Below are positions 51,305-60,527 of a stretch of DNA of 64,000 bases, in pieces. A program made the translations under genes and the position numbers. Origin of the DNA: Herbidospora galbida (GTDB taxonomy: Bacteria > Actinomycetota > Actinomycetes > Streptosporangiales > Streptosporangiaceae); the NCBI RefSeq assembly GCF_005233835.1, contig NZ_SZQA01000026.1, forward strand, positions 1 through 64,000. Reading direction: 5' to 3'. How positions within the stretch are numbered: the stretch's first letter is position 1; every line of letters begins with the position of its first letter. The notes beneath the pieces are model-generated. The model worked only from the letters and a program-made list of their open reading frames with translations, did not search any database and was not told the origin of the DNA.

Positions 51305-52887
51305 GACTGCTCCTGGATGACGATCACCGTGGGGCGGTCGGCGGCGAACGCCGCCTCGATCTCGCCCGTCAGGTCGTGCGGGTGTCCGACGCCACGGGCG
51401 CCGAACGCCTCGGCCAGCCGGACGAAGTCGGGGGCGTGCAGGTCGACCGCCACCGGGGGCATGGGGCGGGCCTTCATCTCGGCCCGGATCTCGCCGTAGC
51501 CGCCGTTGACCGCGACGACGATCGGCAGGTTGAGACCGAGCTCGACGGCGGTGGCCAGCTCTTGGACGGTGAACTGCAGCGCGCCGTCACCGGCCAGGAC
51601 GCAGACGGGGAGGTCGGGGTCGGCGACCTTGGCGCCGATGGCGGCGGGGAGGGCGTAGCCGAGGGTGCCGAAGCCGGTGGGGAACAGGAACCGGCGCCGG
51701 AGGACGGCCAGGGCGCCGTAGTAACAGAACATCGAGTTGTCGGCGGCGATGACGGCGTCACCGGAGAGGGCCCTGGCGATGGCGTCGAGCTCGGCCCGCC
51801 AGGGGGCGGCGAGGTCGGCGCGCTCCCGCGCGATCCGGTGAGCGACCTCAGCCAGAGGCCCACGTGTCTCGCCGTCAGGCCCCGGATCGGTGCCGGCTGC
51901 CTCGCCATGCCGACTGGTCGCGGGCATGACCGGGTCGGTGCGGGAGTCGGCCGTCTGGCTGACCTTCGCCAGGAGGGCCGGAAGGGCCGTTTCCGCGCGG
52001 GCGGTGATCGGGATCGTCGCGTCCACCGTCTGGTCCGGGTCGACGTCGACGCGGATGAGGGTGCCCTCATAGGCGAAGTCGGTCCACAGGTCCGAGGGGG
52101 CCAGCTCCGTGCCCACGGCCAGCAGCACGTCGCACGACTTCAGCCACGTCTGGGTGGACTTCAGGAAGAGGGCCGGGCCGAGGTTGCGGTGATGGTCTGT
52201 AGGGAGGATCCCGGTCCCGTTGATGGTGCTCACGATGAGGGCGTCCACCGTCTCGGCTAGCCGGAGGGCCGCCTCCCCTGCGCCTCGGGCGCCGCCGCCG
52301 AGGACGATGCCCACACGCCGGGCCCCGGTCAGGGCCGCCGCCGCCTCCGGGAGGCCGCCCCGCGCCGGGACGGTGAACTCTCCCTCCGCGTCGAGGAGGT
52401 CGGCCGGGATCTCGATGTGCACGGGTCTCGGGCGGCCCGCCGCGAAGAAGGCGAACGCCGCCGCGAGCGCCGCCGGGATCTCGGCCACCGCCGTCACGCG
52501 GTGGCTCCACGCGCAGACCGCGTCCATGGCCGCCGACTGGTTCTTCGTCTCATGCAGGTAGCCGGCGCTCCGGCGCGGATGGGTCGTCGGCACGCCCGGC
52601 GAGAGCAGCAGCAGCGGGATCGAGTCGGAGTAGGCCTGCCCGGCCGCCGCGGCGGCGTTCAGGATGCCGGGGCCGGTCGTGGTCAGCACGACGCCGGGCC
52701 GCCCCGAGATCCGGGCGTAGCCGTCGGCGGCGTAGCCGGCGCCCTGCTCGTGCCGGGGAGTGACCAGCCGGGTGCCCTGGCGGGCGAGGGCCTCGTACAG
52801 GGCGAGGTTGTGGGTTCCGGGGATGCCGAACACCGTGTCGACCCCGTAGGCGGCCAGGGTGGCCGCGACCGCCGTCGCGCCCGTCAT
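51301..52887 (-). CDS. Thiamine-diphosphate enzyme (acetolactate synthase / benzoylformate decarboxylase type)
   Basis: A 528-residue ThDP enzyme with three domains: PYR domain with the activating Glu in 'TPRHEQGAGYAADGYARISGRPGVVLTTTGPG', middle domain, and PP domain with the ThDP motif 'LAGDGALQFTVQELATAVELGLNLPIVVAVNGGYG'. Chain length and the absence of a regulatory subunit favour a decarboxylase or carboligase over anabolic acetolactate synthase. ATG overlaps the acyl-CoA dehydrogenase stop. The frame continues upstream as a shadow within that gene. Confidence 0.92.
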   Translation of the reverse strand: MTGATAVAATLAAYGVDTVFGIPGTHNLALYEALARQGTRLVTPRHEQGAGYAADGYARISGRPGVVLTTTGPGILNAAAAAGQAYSDSIPLLLLSPGVPTTHPRRSAGYLHETKNQSAAMDAVCAWSHRVTAVAEIPAALAAAFAFFAAGRPRPVHIEIPADLLDAEGEFTVPARGGLPEAAAALTGARRVGIVLGGGARGAGEAALRLAETVDALIVSTINGTGILPTDHHRNLGPALFLKSTQTWLKSCDVLLAVGTELAPSDLWTDFAYEGTLIRVDVDPDQTVDATIPITARAETALPALLAKVSQTADSRTDPVMPATSRHGEAAGTDPGPDGETRGPLAEVAHRIARERADLAAPWRAELDAIARALSGDAVIAADNSMFCYYGALAVLRRRFLFPTGFGTLGYALPAAIGAKVADPDLPVCVLAGDGALQFTVQELATAVELGLNLPIVVAVNGGYGEIRAEMKARPMPPVAVDLHAPDFVRLAEAFGARGVGHPHDLTGEIEAAFAADRPTVIVIQEQS

Positions 52888-54050
52888 GAGCGGGCCAGCG
52901 ACCGGGAGATGATCAGCCGCTGGATGTCGGAGGTGCCCTCTTCGAGCTCCTCCAGCTTGGCGTCGCGCAGCCACTTCTCCACGAGGAACTCCCTCGAGTA
53001 GCCCCACCCGCCGAACGTCTGCATGGCCGCCCACGCGCACCAGACCGCGTTCTCCGACGCCGTCAGCTTGGCGATCGCGGCCTCCTCGGTGATGGGGTGG
53101 CCGGAGTCGTACAGGTCGGCGGCCCGGCGCGTCAGCAGCGCCGACACGTCGGTCTTGGCGGCCATGTCGGCCAGCCGGAACGCCACCGCCTGGTGGCCGA
53201 TGATGGGCGTGCCGAACTGCTCCCGCTCCTTCGCGTACGCCAGCGAGACGTCCAGGGCCGCGCGCGACAACCCCGTGCAGGCGGCGGCGATGAGCACCCG
53301 GGAGGCGTCGAAGGTCCGCATGAGCCCGCGGAACCCCTGGCCCTCCCCGCCGAGGCGGTCGGCGACCGGCACGCGGACCCCGTCGAGGAACAGCTCCGCG
53401 CACGCGATGCCGCGCTGTCCCATCTTCGGCATCGGCGCCCCGACCGTGAAGCCGGGCGCGTCCCGGTGCACGACGAAGGCGGTCACCCCCTTGGAGCGGG
53501 TGCCGGGCGCGACCGTCGCGAAGACGACGAACCACTCGGCGAAGGGCGCGTTGGAGATCCACGTCTTCTGGCCGGTCAGCACGTAGTGGTCGCCGTCGCG
53601 CTCGGCCCGGGTGGTGATCGACGCCGCGTCGGAGCCGACGCCGGGCTCGGTCGTGGCCAGCGCGGTCAGGGGCGGGTCGTCGCCGGCCAGCGGCGCGAGC
53701 AGACGTTCCCGCTGGGAAGGGGTGCCGAGCTCCAGCACGGGCGAGGCGAAGAACCCCCCGGAGGTGATCAGGTTCCCGATGGAGATGTCGCCGTGGCACA
53801 GCTCCTCCTGCACCAGGCACTGGGTGACCAGGTCGGTGACCCCGCCCCCGCCGTACTCCTCGGGGATCATGAACGAGGTCAGCCCGGCCTTCGCCGCCTT
53901 CGCCCAGATCTCCCGGGGGAAGACGTGGTCGCCCTCGTCGACCTCGCGGGCCCGGGGCCGGATCTCCTCGGCGGCGAACCTGCGGGCCAGCGCGACGACG
54001 TCGGCCTGCTCCGGGCTCAGCTCACGGCCGAGACGGGGGACTCTGGGCAT
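52884..54050 (-). CDS. Acyl-CoA dehydrogenase
   Basis: A 388-residue FAD enzyme. Signature 'ALATTEPGVGSDAASITTRAERDGDHYVLTGQKTWISNA' binds FAD and substrate, 'GYSREFLVEKWLRDAK' precedes the catalytic-base region 'EEGTSDIQRLIISR'. It oxidises an acyl-CoA to a 2,3-enoyl-CoA and passes electrons to ETF. ATG chosen by its AGGAGAGACC ribosome site. The start overlaps the 3' end of the transporter gene by 34 bp. Confidence 0.94.
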   Translation of the reverse strand: MPRVPRLGRELSPEQADVVALARRFAAEEIRPRAREVDEGDHVFPREIWAKAAKAGLTSFMIPEEYGGGGVTDLVTQCLVQEELCHGDISIGNLITSGGFFASPVLELGTPSQRERLLAPLAGDDPPLTALATTEPGVGSDAASITTRAERDGDHYVLTGQKTWISNAPFAEWFVVFATVAPGTRSKGVTAFVVHRDAPGFTVGAPMPKMGQRGIACAELFLDGVRVPVADRLGGEGQGFRGLMRTFDASRVLIAAACTGLSRAALDVSLAYAKEREQFGTPIIGHQAVAFRLADMAAKTDVSALLTRRAADLYDSGHPITEEAAIAKLTASENAVWCAWAAMQTFGGWGYSREFLVEKWLRDAKLEELEEGTSDIQRLIISRSLARS

Positions 54051-54916
54051 GGTCTCTCCTCGGGTACGGGCCGGGCCACGATCCCCATGGCGGCCAGCAT
54101 GCAGCCGCCGCCGACGAGGACGGTCCAGGTGAGCGGCTCGCCGTACAGGACGGCGGCGAACGCGGTCGCCCACACGGGCTCGACCGCGATGACGACGGCG
54201 GCGGCGGTCGGCGGCACGTGCGCCTGCGCCCACGTCTGGGCGAGGAACGTCCCGGCCCCGGCGACGGTGGCGAGGTAGACCACGCCGGTCCAGTCGACGG
54301 CGCTCTGCGGCAGGGTGATCCCGCCGGGCGCGGCGGCGACGGTCATGACGACGGCCAGCGTGAGGATCTGCACGACCGAGAGCGCGTACGCGTCCTCCGG
54401 CCGCGACCACTTCCCGAGCGCGACCAGGTGCACGGCGTACAGCGCCGCCGACACGGCGGTCAGCGCGACCGCGCCCGCGGGTGCGCCGACCGGCCCGCTG
54501 AGCAGGCTGAACGAGGCGGTGCCGACGGCGGCGAGCCCGACAGCCGCCCAGGTCGGCCGGCTGACCCGGGTCTTCAGCCAGACCAGGGCGATCAGCGGGG
54601 TCATGACGAGGTAGGACCCGGTGACGAATCCGGAGACCGACGAGGGCAGCTCGGCCAGCCCGATGGTCTGCAGGGTCAGCGCGACGCCGTAGACGCCGCC
54701 AAGCAGAGCGCCCGTCCCCCACAGGCGCGGGGTCAGGTTCCGGAGCGCGCGCGGCCTGATCGCGATCAGGACCAGCACGGCGAGCCCGAACCGGGCGGCG
54801 TAGAGGTCGGCGATCGGCAGGCGGGCGACCAGGTCCTTGGTCAGCGGGAACGTGGATCCCCAGACGGCGGTGACCGAGACCAGCGCGAGCACGCCCAGGT
54901 GGTAGTGGCGCTTCAC
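54017..54916 (-). CDS. DMT-superfamily (EamA) transporter
   Basis: A 299-residue protein with ten transmembrane helices in two EamA repeats, e.g. 'LVSVTAVWGSTFPLTKDLVARLPIADLYAARF' in the first and 'VVYLATVAGAGTFLAQTWAQAHVPPTAAAVVIAVEPVWATAFAAVLYGEPLTW' in the second. DMT transporters mostly export metabolites such as amino acids. GTG overlaps the amidohydrolase stop (GTGA). In this operon it could move the operon's substrate or relieve its overload. Confidence 0.92.
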   Translation of the reverse strand: MKRHYHLGVLALVSVTAVWGSTFPLTKDLVARLPIADLYAARFGLAVLVLIAIRPRALRNLTPRLWGTGALLGGVYGVALTLQTIGLAELPSSVSGFVTGSYLVMTPLIALVWLKTRVSRPTWAAVGLAAVGTASFSLLSGPVGAPAGAVALTAVSAALYAVHLVALGKWSRPEDAYALSVVQILTLAVVMTVAAAPGGITLPQSAVDWTGVVYLATVAGAGTFLAQTWAQAHVPPTAAAVVIAVEPVWATAFAAVLYGEPLTWTVLVGGGCMLAAMGIVARPVPEERPCPESPVSAVS

Positions 54917-56145
54917 GGGCTGCGCCGCAGGGTGTCCTTGACGACCTCGCCGCCCTTCATCACGAACGCCACGTCGGCGAACTTCGTGATGTCGAGCTCG
55001 CCGGGGACGGCCACGAGGTCGGCGTACCGGCCCGGAGACAGGGATCCGACCCGGTCGTCCCACCCCATGCACTCGGCGCTCGTCAGGGTCGCCGCCTTCA
55101 GCGCCTGGATCGGCGTGAGCCCGTGGTCGACCATGGTGGCCAGCTGGCGGCCCTGGAGCCCGTGGGGGAAGCCGCCGGCGTCGGTGCCGAAGCCGATCTT
55201 CACCCCGGCCCGCACCGCCCTGCGGAACCCCTCGCGCTGCGCCTCGGCGGTCTCGTCGTTCTTGCGGAGCTGTTCGGCGTCGTAGCCCTGCGACGGGCCG
55301 GTCTCGCGGATCCAGTCGGCCCACCAGATGTCGGCCGACAGGTAGGTGCCGTGGGCGGCCATCAGGTCGGCGGCCTCGTCGTCGAGGAAGCAGGCGTGCT
55401 CGATCGACCGCACGCCGGCGCGCACGGCCCGCTTGATGCCCTCGGCGCCGTGGGCGTGGGCGGCGACGTACCGGCCGTACCAGGACGCCTCCTCGACGGC
55501 GGCGCGCATCTGCGCCTCGGTCAGCTCGGGCGCGCCGGGGATGGTGCCGCTGGCCAGCACGGCGCCGGTGGCGATCAGCTTGATCAGGTCGGCGCCGTGG
55601 AAGACGATCTCCCGGACCCGCTCGCGGATGTCGTCGACGGAGCGCGTCTCGCCGAACCGGAACTCCTTCGGCACCTCGACGTCGTGGGCGAACCCGGTCA
55701 GCATCCCGCCGCCGCCGCGCACGGTCACATAGGCGCCGGCCACGGCCATGCGGGGGCCGAGCACGTGCCCGGCGTCGATCGCGTCGCGCAGCGCGACGTC
55801 GACGAAGGCGCGGAAGGTCCCGACGTCGCGGACGGTGGTGAAGCCGGCGAGCAGCGTGTCGCGGGCGTTGGGGATGGAGGCGAAGGCCTGCCGGGCGGCG
55901 CTGTGCTTGAGCTCCTGGGCGTAGTCGCCGCACGCCGCCACCCCGACGAGATGGGTGTGCAGGTCGATCAGCCCGGGGGCCACGGTGACGTCGCCGAGGT
56001 CGCGGAGCTCGAGGACCTCCCCCTCGAACCCGGCGTGAGGACCCGTCGAGACGATCCGGTCGCCCTCGATGACGATGAGCTGATCGGTCAGCAACCGCTC
56101 GCCGACGACGTCGACGAACCGGGCGCACCGCACCGCTCTGGCCAC
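54913..56145 (-). CDS. Metal-dependent amidohydrolase
   Basis: A 410-residue amidohydrolase of the prolidase/imidazolonepropionase-like group. Metal ligands are HTH in 'GLIDLHTHLVGVAA', the Lys of 'HGADLIKLIATGA', His residues in 'VAAHAHGAEGI' and 'IEHACFLD', and Asp in 'IGFGTDAGGFPHG'. It hydrolyses an amide or cyclic amide; substrate not readable. GTG start at 56145. First gene of the six-gene operon; the divergent promoter region to the S9 peptidase contains an inverted repeat. Confidence 0.92.
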   Translation of the reverse strand: MARAVRCARFVDVVGERLLTDQLIVIEGDRIVSTGPHAGFEGEVLELRDLGDVTVAPGLIDLHTHLVGVAACGDYAQELKHSAARQAFASIPNARDTLLAGFTTVRDVGTFRAFVDVALRDAIDAGHVLGPRMAVAGAYVTVRGGGGMLTGFAHDVEVPKEFRFGETRSVDDIRERVREIVFHGADLIKLIATGAVLASGTIPGAPELTEAQMRAAVEEASWYGRYVAAHAHGAEGIKRAVRAGVRSIEHACFLDDEAADLMAAHGTYLSADIWWADWIRETGPSQGYDAEQLRKNDETAEAQREGFRRAVRAGVKIGFGTDAGGFPHGLQGRQLATMVDHGLTPIQALKAATLTSAECMGWDDRVGSLSPGRYADLVAVPGELDITKFADVAFVMKGGEVVKDTLRRSP

Positions 56146-56167
56146 CGGTCCTCCCCTCCTGTTTTAC

Positions 56168-56181
56168 TGAGTCGCTACTCA
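56168..56181. promoter_or_regulatory. Candidate operator TGAGT-N4-ACTCA
   Basis: Inverted repeat TGAGT-CGCT-ACTCA in the 75-bp region between the divergent amidohydrolase and S9 peptidase genes. It is suitably placed to control both promoters. The TetR gene at the far end of the operon is the best candidate binder. No second copy was noticed in the window. Confidence 0.45.
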
Positions 56182-56220
56182 AACACAGCAGGGTTTACCT
56201 TGGCAATAACGGGAGCGCCG

Positions 56221-58005
56221 ATGCAACCGAAGGACCTGGCGACCGACCGTCTGCTCACCGAACTGACCGTCTCCCCCGACGGCTCGCGCGTCGCCGTCGT
56301 CGAACGCCGCGTCGTCGCGGGCCGCGAGCGCCACCGCCTCCTGCTCGTCCCGACGACCGGCGGCCCGCCCCGGGTCCTCACCGCCGAGGCCTCCGCGCCG
56401 GCGTTCTCTCCTTCCGGTACGTCCATCGCCTACCTGCACAAGAACCAGGTCTGTGTACGCCCCCTCGACGGCGGCCCCGCCCGCACGGTGACGGCGTTCA
56501 AGCGGGGCGTCGTCGAGTTCGCCTGGCTCGACGAGACCCGCTTCGCCGTGCTGGCCCCCGACGACACGTCGCCCGTGATGCGCGGCGACGTCGCCCGCGT
56601 CGTCCGCCGCCTCGACTGGCGCGAGGAGGGCCACGGCCTGCGCCTGCACCCCACGCACGTCCACGTGGTGGGCGCGGAGGTGACCAGGCTGACCGGCGGC
56701 GACTGGTGGGCGTCGTGTCTGCGCGTCCACGGAGACAAGATCGGCTTCATCGCCGACCGGGGCGACGACCGCGACCCCCACCCCCAGGTCCACGAGGTCA
56801 CCCTGAGCGGCGAGGTGACCCAGCGCACCAGCCTGACCGGCCCGGTCCTCCGCTTCACCTACACCGAGGAGGGCGACGTCGTCGCCGTCGCACCCCCGGT
56901 ACGCCGCCCCACCGACTGGGACCCGGAAACCGTCTGGCACGAGACCGAGCCGCTGACCGCCCATCTGGACCGCTTCGCCGGCCAGGCCCCCACCACCGAC
57001 GAACGCCTGACGGTCGTCTGCGACGACGGCCGCGAATACGCCCGCGACCTGCGAACCGGCCGCGACCTCACCCCACGGGAGCTGGACCCGGTGGTGCACG
57101 CCCTGGCGGAGGGCGGCGGCGTCGTCTGCGCCATCGCGTCGTTCGGCGGCGCCGCCCGCCCCGACCTCTACCGCCTCGACCCCCTGAAGCGACTGATGCC
57201 CTCGGGCTCGGTCTGGCTCGCTCGGCACCCGGCCCCCGTCCAACGGGAGATCGAGATCGACGGCGTCCAGGTCTTCCTGACCGCCCCGCCCGGCACCGAC
57301 CTCGACACCGCCCGCGGCCTCCCCACGGTCCTGGCCCTGCACGGCGGCCCGGCGTGGGCCTGGCCGGTGGCCCCCGACTCCGACGCGCTGCTGCTGGCGT
57401 CGGCGGGCTACCTGGTCGTGCGTCCCAACATCCGGGGATCCTTCCACCGGGGCCGCGCCTGGGGCGACGCGCTCGGCGCGAACTGGGGCGGCCCGGACGC
57501 CGACGACTGCCACAGCGTCGTCGACCACCTGACGGAGTCGGGCCTGGCCGGGAAACTGGCCTGCTACGGCAACTCCTACGGAGGCTTCCTGGTCAACTGG
57601 CTCATCGGCACGAGCGACCGCTTCGCGGCGGCCATCAGCCAGAACGGGGTGACGAACCAGGTGTCGGGCTTCGCCGCCTGCGACCTCGGAGCCGTCTACG
57701 ACGTGGACTCGGGCCTGGGCGACACCTGGACGGAAGAGGGGGTGAACCACCTCTGGAAGATCAGTCCCCTGCGCAACGTGGCGAGGATCAGCACACCGCT
57801 GCTGCTGTTGCAGGGAGAACAGGACTACCGCTGCCCGCCGTCGGACGCGGAGCAGATGTTCGTGGCACTGCGACGGCTGAGGAGGGAGGTGGAATACATC
57901 CTCTATCCGGACTCGGGCCACTCGATGACCCACGACGCCCGCCTGGATCGACGCATCGACCGCTCAGAGAGAATGCTCCACTGGCTCAACCGCCACCTGC
58001 GCTAG
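56221..58005 (+). CDS. S9-family (prolyl-oligopeptidase-type) peptidase
   Basis: A 594-residue serine peptidase. An N-terminal beta-propeller-like half with TolB/WD-type repeats ('LTVSPDGSRVAVVERRVV', 'PAFSPSGTSIAYLHKN') precedes an alpha/beta-hydrolase domain with S452 in 'YGNSYGGF', Asp in 'LQGEQDYRCP' and His in 'PDSGHSM'. It cleaves short peptides, as acylaminoacyl- or dipeptidyl-peptidases do. No signal peptide, so it is cytoplasmic. GGGAG ribosome site. The long upstream in-frame extension lies in the divergent amidohydrolase gene and is rejected. Confidence 0.93.
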   Translation: MQPKDLATDRLLTELTVSPDGSRVAVVERRVVAGRERHRLLLVPTTGGPPRVLTAEASAPAFSPSGTSIAYLHKNQVCVRPLDGGPARTVTAFKRGVVEFAWLDETRFAVLAPDDTSPVMRGDVARVVRRLDWREEGHGLRLHPTHVHVVGAEVTRLTGGDWWASCLRVHGDKIGFIADRGDDRDPHPQVHEVTLSGEVTQRTSLTGPVLRFTYTEEGDVVAVAPPVRRPTDWDPETVWHETEPLTAHLDRFAGQAPTTDERLTVVCDDGREYARDLRTGRDLTPRELDPVVHALAEGGGVVCAIASFGGAARPDLYRLDPLKRLMPSGSVWLARHPAPVQREIEIDGVQVFLTAPPGTDLDTARGLPTVLALHGGPAWAWPVAPDSDALLLASAGYLVVRPNIRGSFHRGRAWGDALGANWGGPDADDCHSVVDHLTESGLAGKLACYGNSYGGFLVNWLIGTSDRFAAAISQNGVTNQVSGFAACDLGAVYDVDSGLGDTWTEEGVNHLWKISPLRNVARISTPLLLLQGEQDYRCPPSDAEQMFVALRRLRREVEYILYPDSGHSMTHDARLDRRIDRSERMLHWLNRHLR

Positions 58006-58844
58006 ACGAACAGTTCGGCCGCGTCGTCGACCAGCGCCGCCCGGACGACCAGATCGCTGAGGTGTTCGGGCTCGGCGCACTCGGTGATGCGGGCGCGCTG
58101 CTCGTCGGTGAGCGCGATCTTCCGCGCTTCGAGCACCGCCAGCACGTCGGCGACGCCCTGCTCGACCCTGCCCACGCCGACGTACTTCTTGCCGGTCGGG
58201 CTGTTGACCGGCCAGTTGGTGAGCATGAACTCCTCCATGTTCGCCTTCACCGCCAGAGCGGCGAGTTGATGGGTGTATTCATAGTACGACGCAGCGTCAC
58301 CAGGGGGCAGGTCCTTGAACCCGCGCATGATGTCGGCCACGACCTCGCGGTCGGCGCCGTGGGCCATCAGCGAGAGCACCGCGAGATGCGGGTTCTCCGC
58401 CGCCTGCACCCGACCGACCACCGGAATGCTGTCAGGCCCGACGGCGAGGGGGTCGATGTAGAAGGTCTCGAGCTCGGTGGGCATGCGGCTGGCGGCCCAG
58501 CGGGCCGTGCGCCTGTCGGGGCAGACGACCACGACGTGGACGGGACAGTCGAGGTGCAGCCACACCGCGGCCGCGTAGCGCGGTAGCTGGCGGGCCTTCG
58601 CCTCCGAGGGCTGCAGCTGCATCTCGACGATCAGCGCGGCGTAGGGCTCCCGCTCGGGACCGAGCGTGAGCAGCAGGTCGGGACGGAGCTCCTTGGAGAC
58701 GCGGTCGCTCAGTTCGAGCTGGTGTGCCCGGACGGGGAGACCGTCGGGCACCTCCAGCAGTTTGGCCCGCCTGACCAGGTCGAGGGCGAGCTGAGGCCGT
58801 TCTCGGAAGAGCTGGTTGAGTGAATCGTGTTGTGTTGTGGGCAC
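58002..58844 (-). CDS. Rpn-like PD-(D/E)xK nuclease-fold protein
   Basis: A 280-residue protein with a likely PD-(D/E)xK core: 'LRPDLLLTLGPEREPYAALIVEMQLQPSEAKARQLPRYAAAVWLHLDCPVHVVVVCPD' supplies the D and ExQ positions. The pattern resembles transposase-associated Rpn/YhgA nucleases and is common as many paralogues in Streptosporangiaceae-like genomes. Function in the cell is unproven; related Rpn proteins are DNases that promote recombination. GTG start. The TAG stop overlaps the stop of the S9 gene by four bases. Confidence 0.68.
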   Translation of the reverse strand: MPTTQHDSLNQLFRERPQLALDLVRRAKLLEVPDGLPVRAHQLELSDRVSKELRPDLLLTLGPEREPYAALIVEMQLQPSEAKARQLPRYAAAVWLHLDCPVHVVVVCPDRRTARWAASRMPTELETFYIDPLAVGPDSIPVVGRVQAAENPHLAVLSLMAHGADREVVADIMRGFKDLPPGDAASYYEYTHQLAALAVKANMEEFMLTNWPVNSPTGKKYVGVGRVEQGVADVLAVLEARKIALTDEQRARITECAEPEHLSDLVVRAALVDDAAELFV

Positions 58845-58909
58845 GCGTCAGGAAGTTACCGACCGATTACCGTCCGCGCATCCGATTCAGTAGAACAGGC
58901 ACTCGAATT

Positions 58910-60442
58910 TCACAACGCCTGATAGTCAAACCAGGCAAAATGCGCCGAATTCGAGCTCTCCCGCCCCTCCGACGTCGCGTAGAGAGCGATCATGGCCCCG
59001 ATGAAGCCCCCCGCCACCGTCGAGCTCAGGATGCGGCCGTCGAGCGGCGGGCCCAACGGACGCCACTCGCCCGGTGAGAGGGCGTAGCGGGCCTGGTAGT
59101 CCTGACCGTGGGCCTCGAAGCTCAGCCACACGCGGCCCCCGGTGGCGTCGGCCCACCCGGCCAGGGTGTCGACGCCTTCGGCGCGGTGGATGAGTTCGAG
59201 GCCGTCGGGCCGCCGGGACAGGCGGATGTGGAAGTCGTCGTTCTGGATCAGGGCCAGGCCCGCGTGCTCGCCCGGCCCCGGGGTGAAGGTGAGTTCGGTG
59301 TGGACGGCGAAGTCGATGTGGGCCTGCGGGCGGGCCACCAGGCTGGGGTTGCCGTGCTCGGTCAGGCCCGGCGGGCGCACCTTGAGGGTCAGGCCGTCGC
59401 CGACCGTCCAGAACGTCTCGCGCGGGGTGCGGAGGAACTGCCAGGCGGGGGCGAGCCGGTCGAAGTGGTCGCACGCGGGGGTGGCCGGCCATCGGTGGAC
59501 CGGCAGCGAGGGGCCCGCGAAGTCGAGGGTCACCTGGTCGAAGACGGGCCATTCGTCTTCCCAGCGCACGCGGGTCAGGAAGGTCTCGCGGCCCAGGTTG
59601 TAGCCGTGTTCCCGGCGGACGGCCGCCATGTCGGGCGGGGTGGCGTCGGTGCCGCCGTAGGGACGGGTGGCCAGCAGGACCGACCACCACTCGCCGTCGG
59701 GGGTCTCGACCAGGTCGGGGTGGCCCGTGGAGGTGATCGGGTGGCGCAGGCCCAGGTGGCGGTGGGTCAGCACGGGGTTGCGCGGGTTGCCCGCATAGGG
59801 GCCGGTGACCGTGCGGGAGCGGGCCACCATGACGGCGTGCTCCTCGGCGGTGCCGCCCTCGGAGGTCACCAGGTAGTACCAGCCGCCCGACTTGTAGATG
59901 TGGGGGCCCTCGGCCCAGATCGCGCCGCGCAGGTGGGGCGTCCAGACGACGTGCTCGTCGCCGACGAGCTTCAGCGAGGTCAGGTCGAGTTCGCGCAGCC
60001 AGATCTCGGTGTCGCCGGAGAACTCCTTGTTCTCGCGTTCGCGGGCGCCGTGCATCCAGCAGCGGCCGTCGTCGTCGAAGAACAGGGAGGGGTCGAAGCC
60101 GCGCGTCTCGGGGAACCAGACCGGCTCGGTCCACGGCCCCTCGGGCGAGGTGGCGGTGACCAGGAAGTTGCCCGCCGTCTCCATCAAGGTCGTGATCATG
60201 TAGAAGACGCCGTCGTGGTGGCGGATGGTGGGGGCGTAGATGCCCGCCGACGGCTTGAGGCCGTCGAGGTCCAGGTCGTGGCACACGTGGCCGAGCTGCC
60301 GCCAGTGCGTCAGGTCTCTGCTGTGGAAGATCGGGACGCCGGGGAACCACTCGAACGACGAGGTCACCAGGTAGTAGTCGTCGCCGACGCGGCAGATCGA
60401 GGGGTCGGGGTGGAAACCGGAGAGGATCGGATTCGTGGACAC
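58910..60442 (-). CDS. Glycoside hydrolase family 43 (beta-xylosidase / arabinofuranosidase type)
   Basis: A 510-residue GH43 enzyme. The catalytic triad is visible: Asp in 'GFHPDPSICRVGDDYYLVTSSFEWFPGVPIFHSRDLTHW', the pKa-modulating Asp in 'GFDPSLFFDDDG' and the acid Glu in 'GAIWAEGPHIYK'. A C-terminal beta-sandwich (from about 320) with 'FDRLAPAWQFLRTPRETFW' is typical for the xylosidase subgroup. No signal peptide, so it acts on oligosaccharides inside the cell. GTG start. It follows the xylanase gene after a strong stem-loop. Confidence 0.93.
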   Translation of the reverse strand: MSTNPILSGFHPDPSICRVGDDYYLVTSSFEWFPGVPIFHSRDLTHWRQLGHVCHDLDLDGLKPSAGIYAPTIRHHDGVFYMITTLMETAGNFLVTATSPEGPWTEPVWFPETRGFDPSLFFDDDGRCWMHGARERENKEFSGDTEIWLRELDLTSLKLVGDEHVVWTPHLRGAIWAEGPHIYKSGGWYYLVTSEGGTAEEHAVMVARSRTVTGPYAGNPRNPVLTHRHLGLRHPITSTGHPDLVETPDGEWWSVLLATRPYGGTDATPPDMAAVRREHGYNLGRETFLTRVRWEDEWPVFDQVTLDFAGPSLPVHRWPATPACDHFDRLAPAWQFLRTPRETFWTVGDGLTLKVRPPGLTEHGNPSLVARPQAHIDFAVHTELTFTPGPGEHAGLALIQNDDFHIRLSRRPDGLELIHRAEGVDTLAGWADATGGRVWLSFEAHGQDYQARYALSPGEWRPLGPPLDGRILSSTVAGGFIGAMIALYATSEGRESSNSAHFAWFDYQAL

Positions 60443-60465
60443 CGGCGGGAGCCTCCGAAATGAGT

Positions 60466-60507
60466 GGCGCCGGGCCCCGCACGCTGCGGAAGGCGGGGCC
60501 CGGCGCC
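60466..60507 (-). terminator. 15-bp hairpin between xylanase and GH43 genes
   Basis: Perfectly complementary arms at 60466-60480 and 60493-60507 (GGCGCCGGGCCCCGC and its complement) with a 12-base loop, in the 85-bp gap between the stop of the xylanase and the start of GH43. Actinomycete terminators often lack a T-run, so it may end transcription, or protect the upstream part of a common message. Confidence 0.6.
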
Positions 60508-60527
60508 AGAACCTATTGGACCATGCA

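Noticed and set aside
55123-56220. Upstream in-frame extension of the S9 peptidase
   Set aside because: It lies antisense within the amidohydrolase gene; the ATG at 56221 has its own ribosome site.
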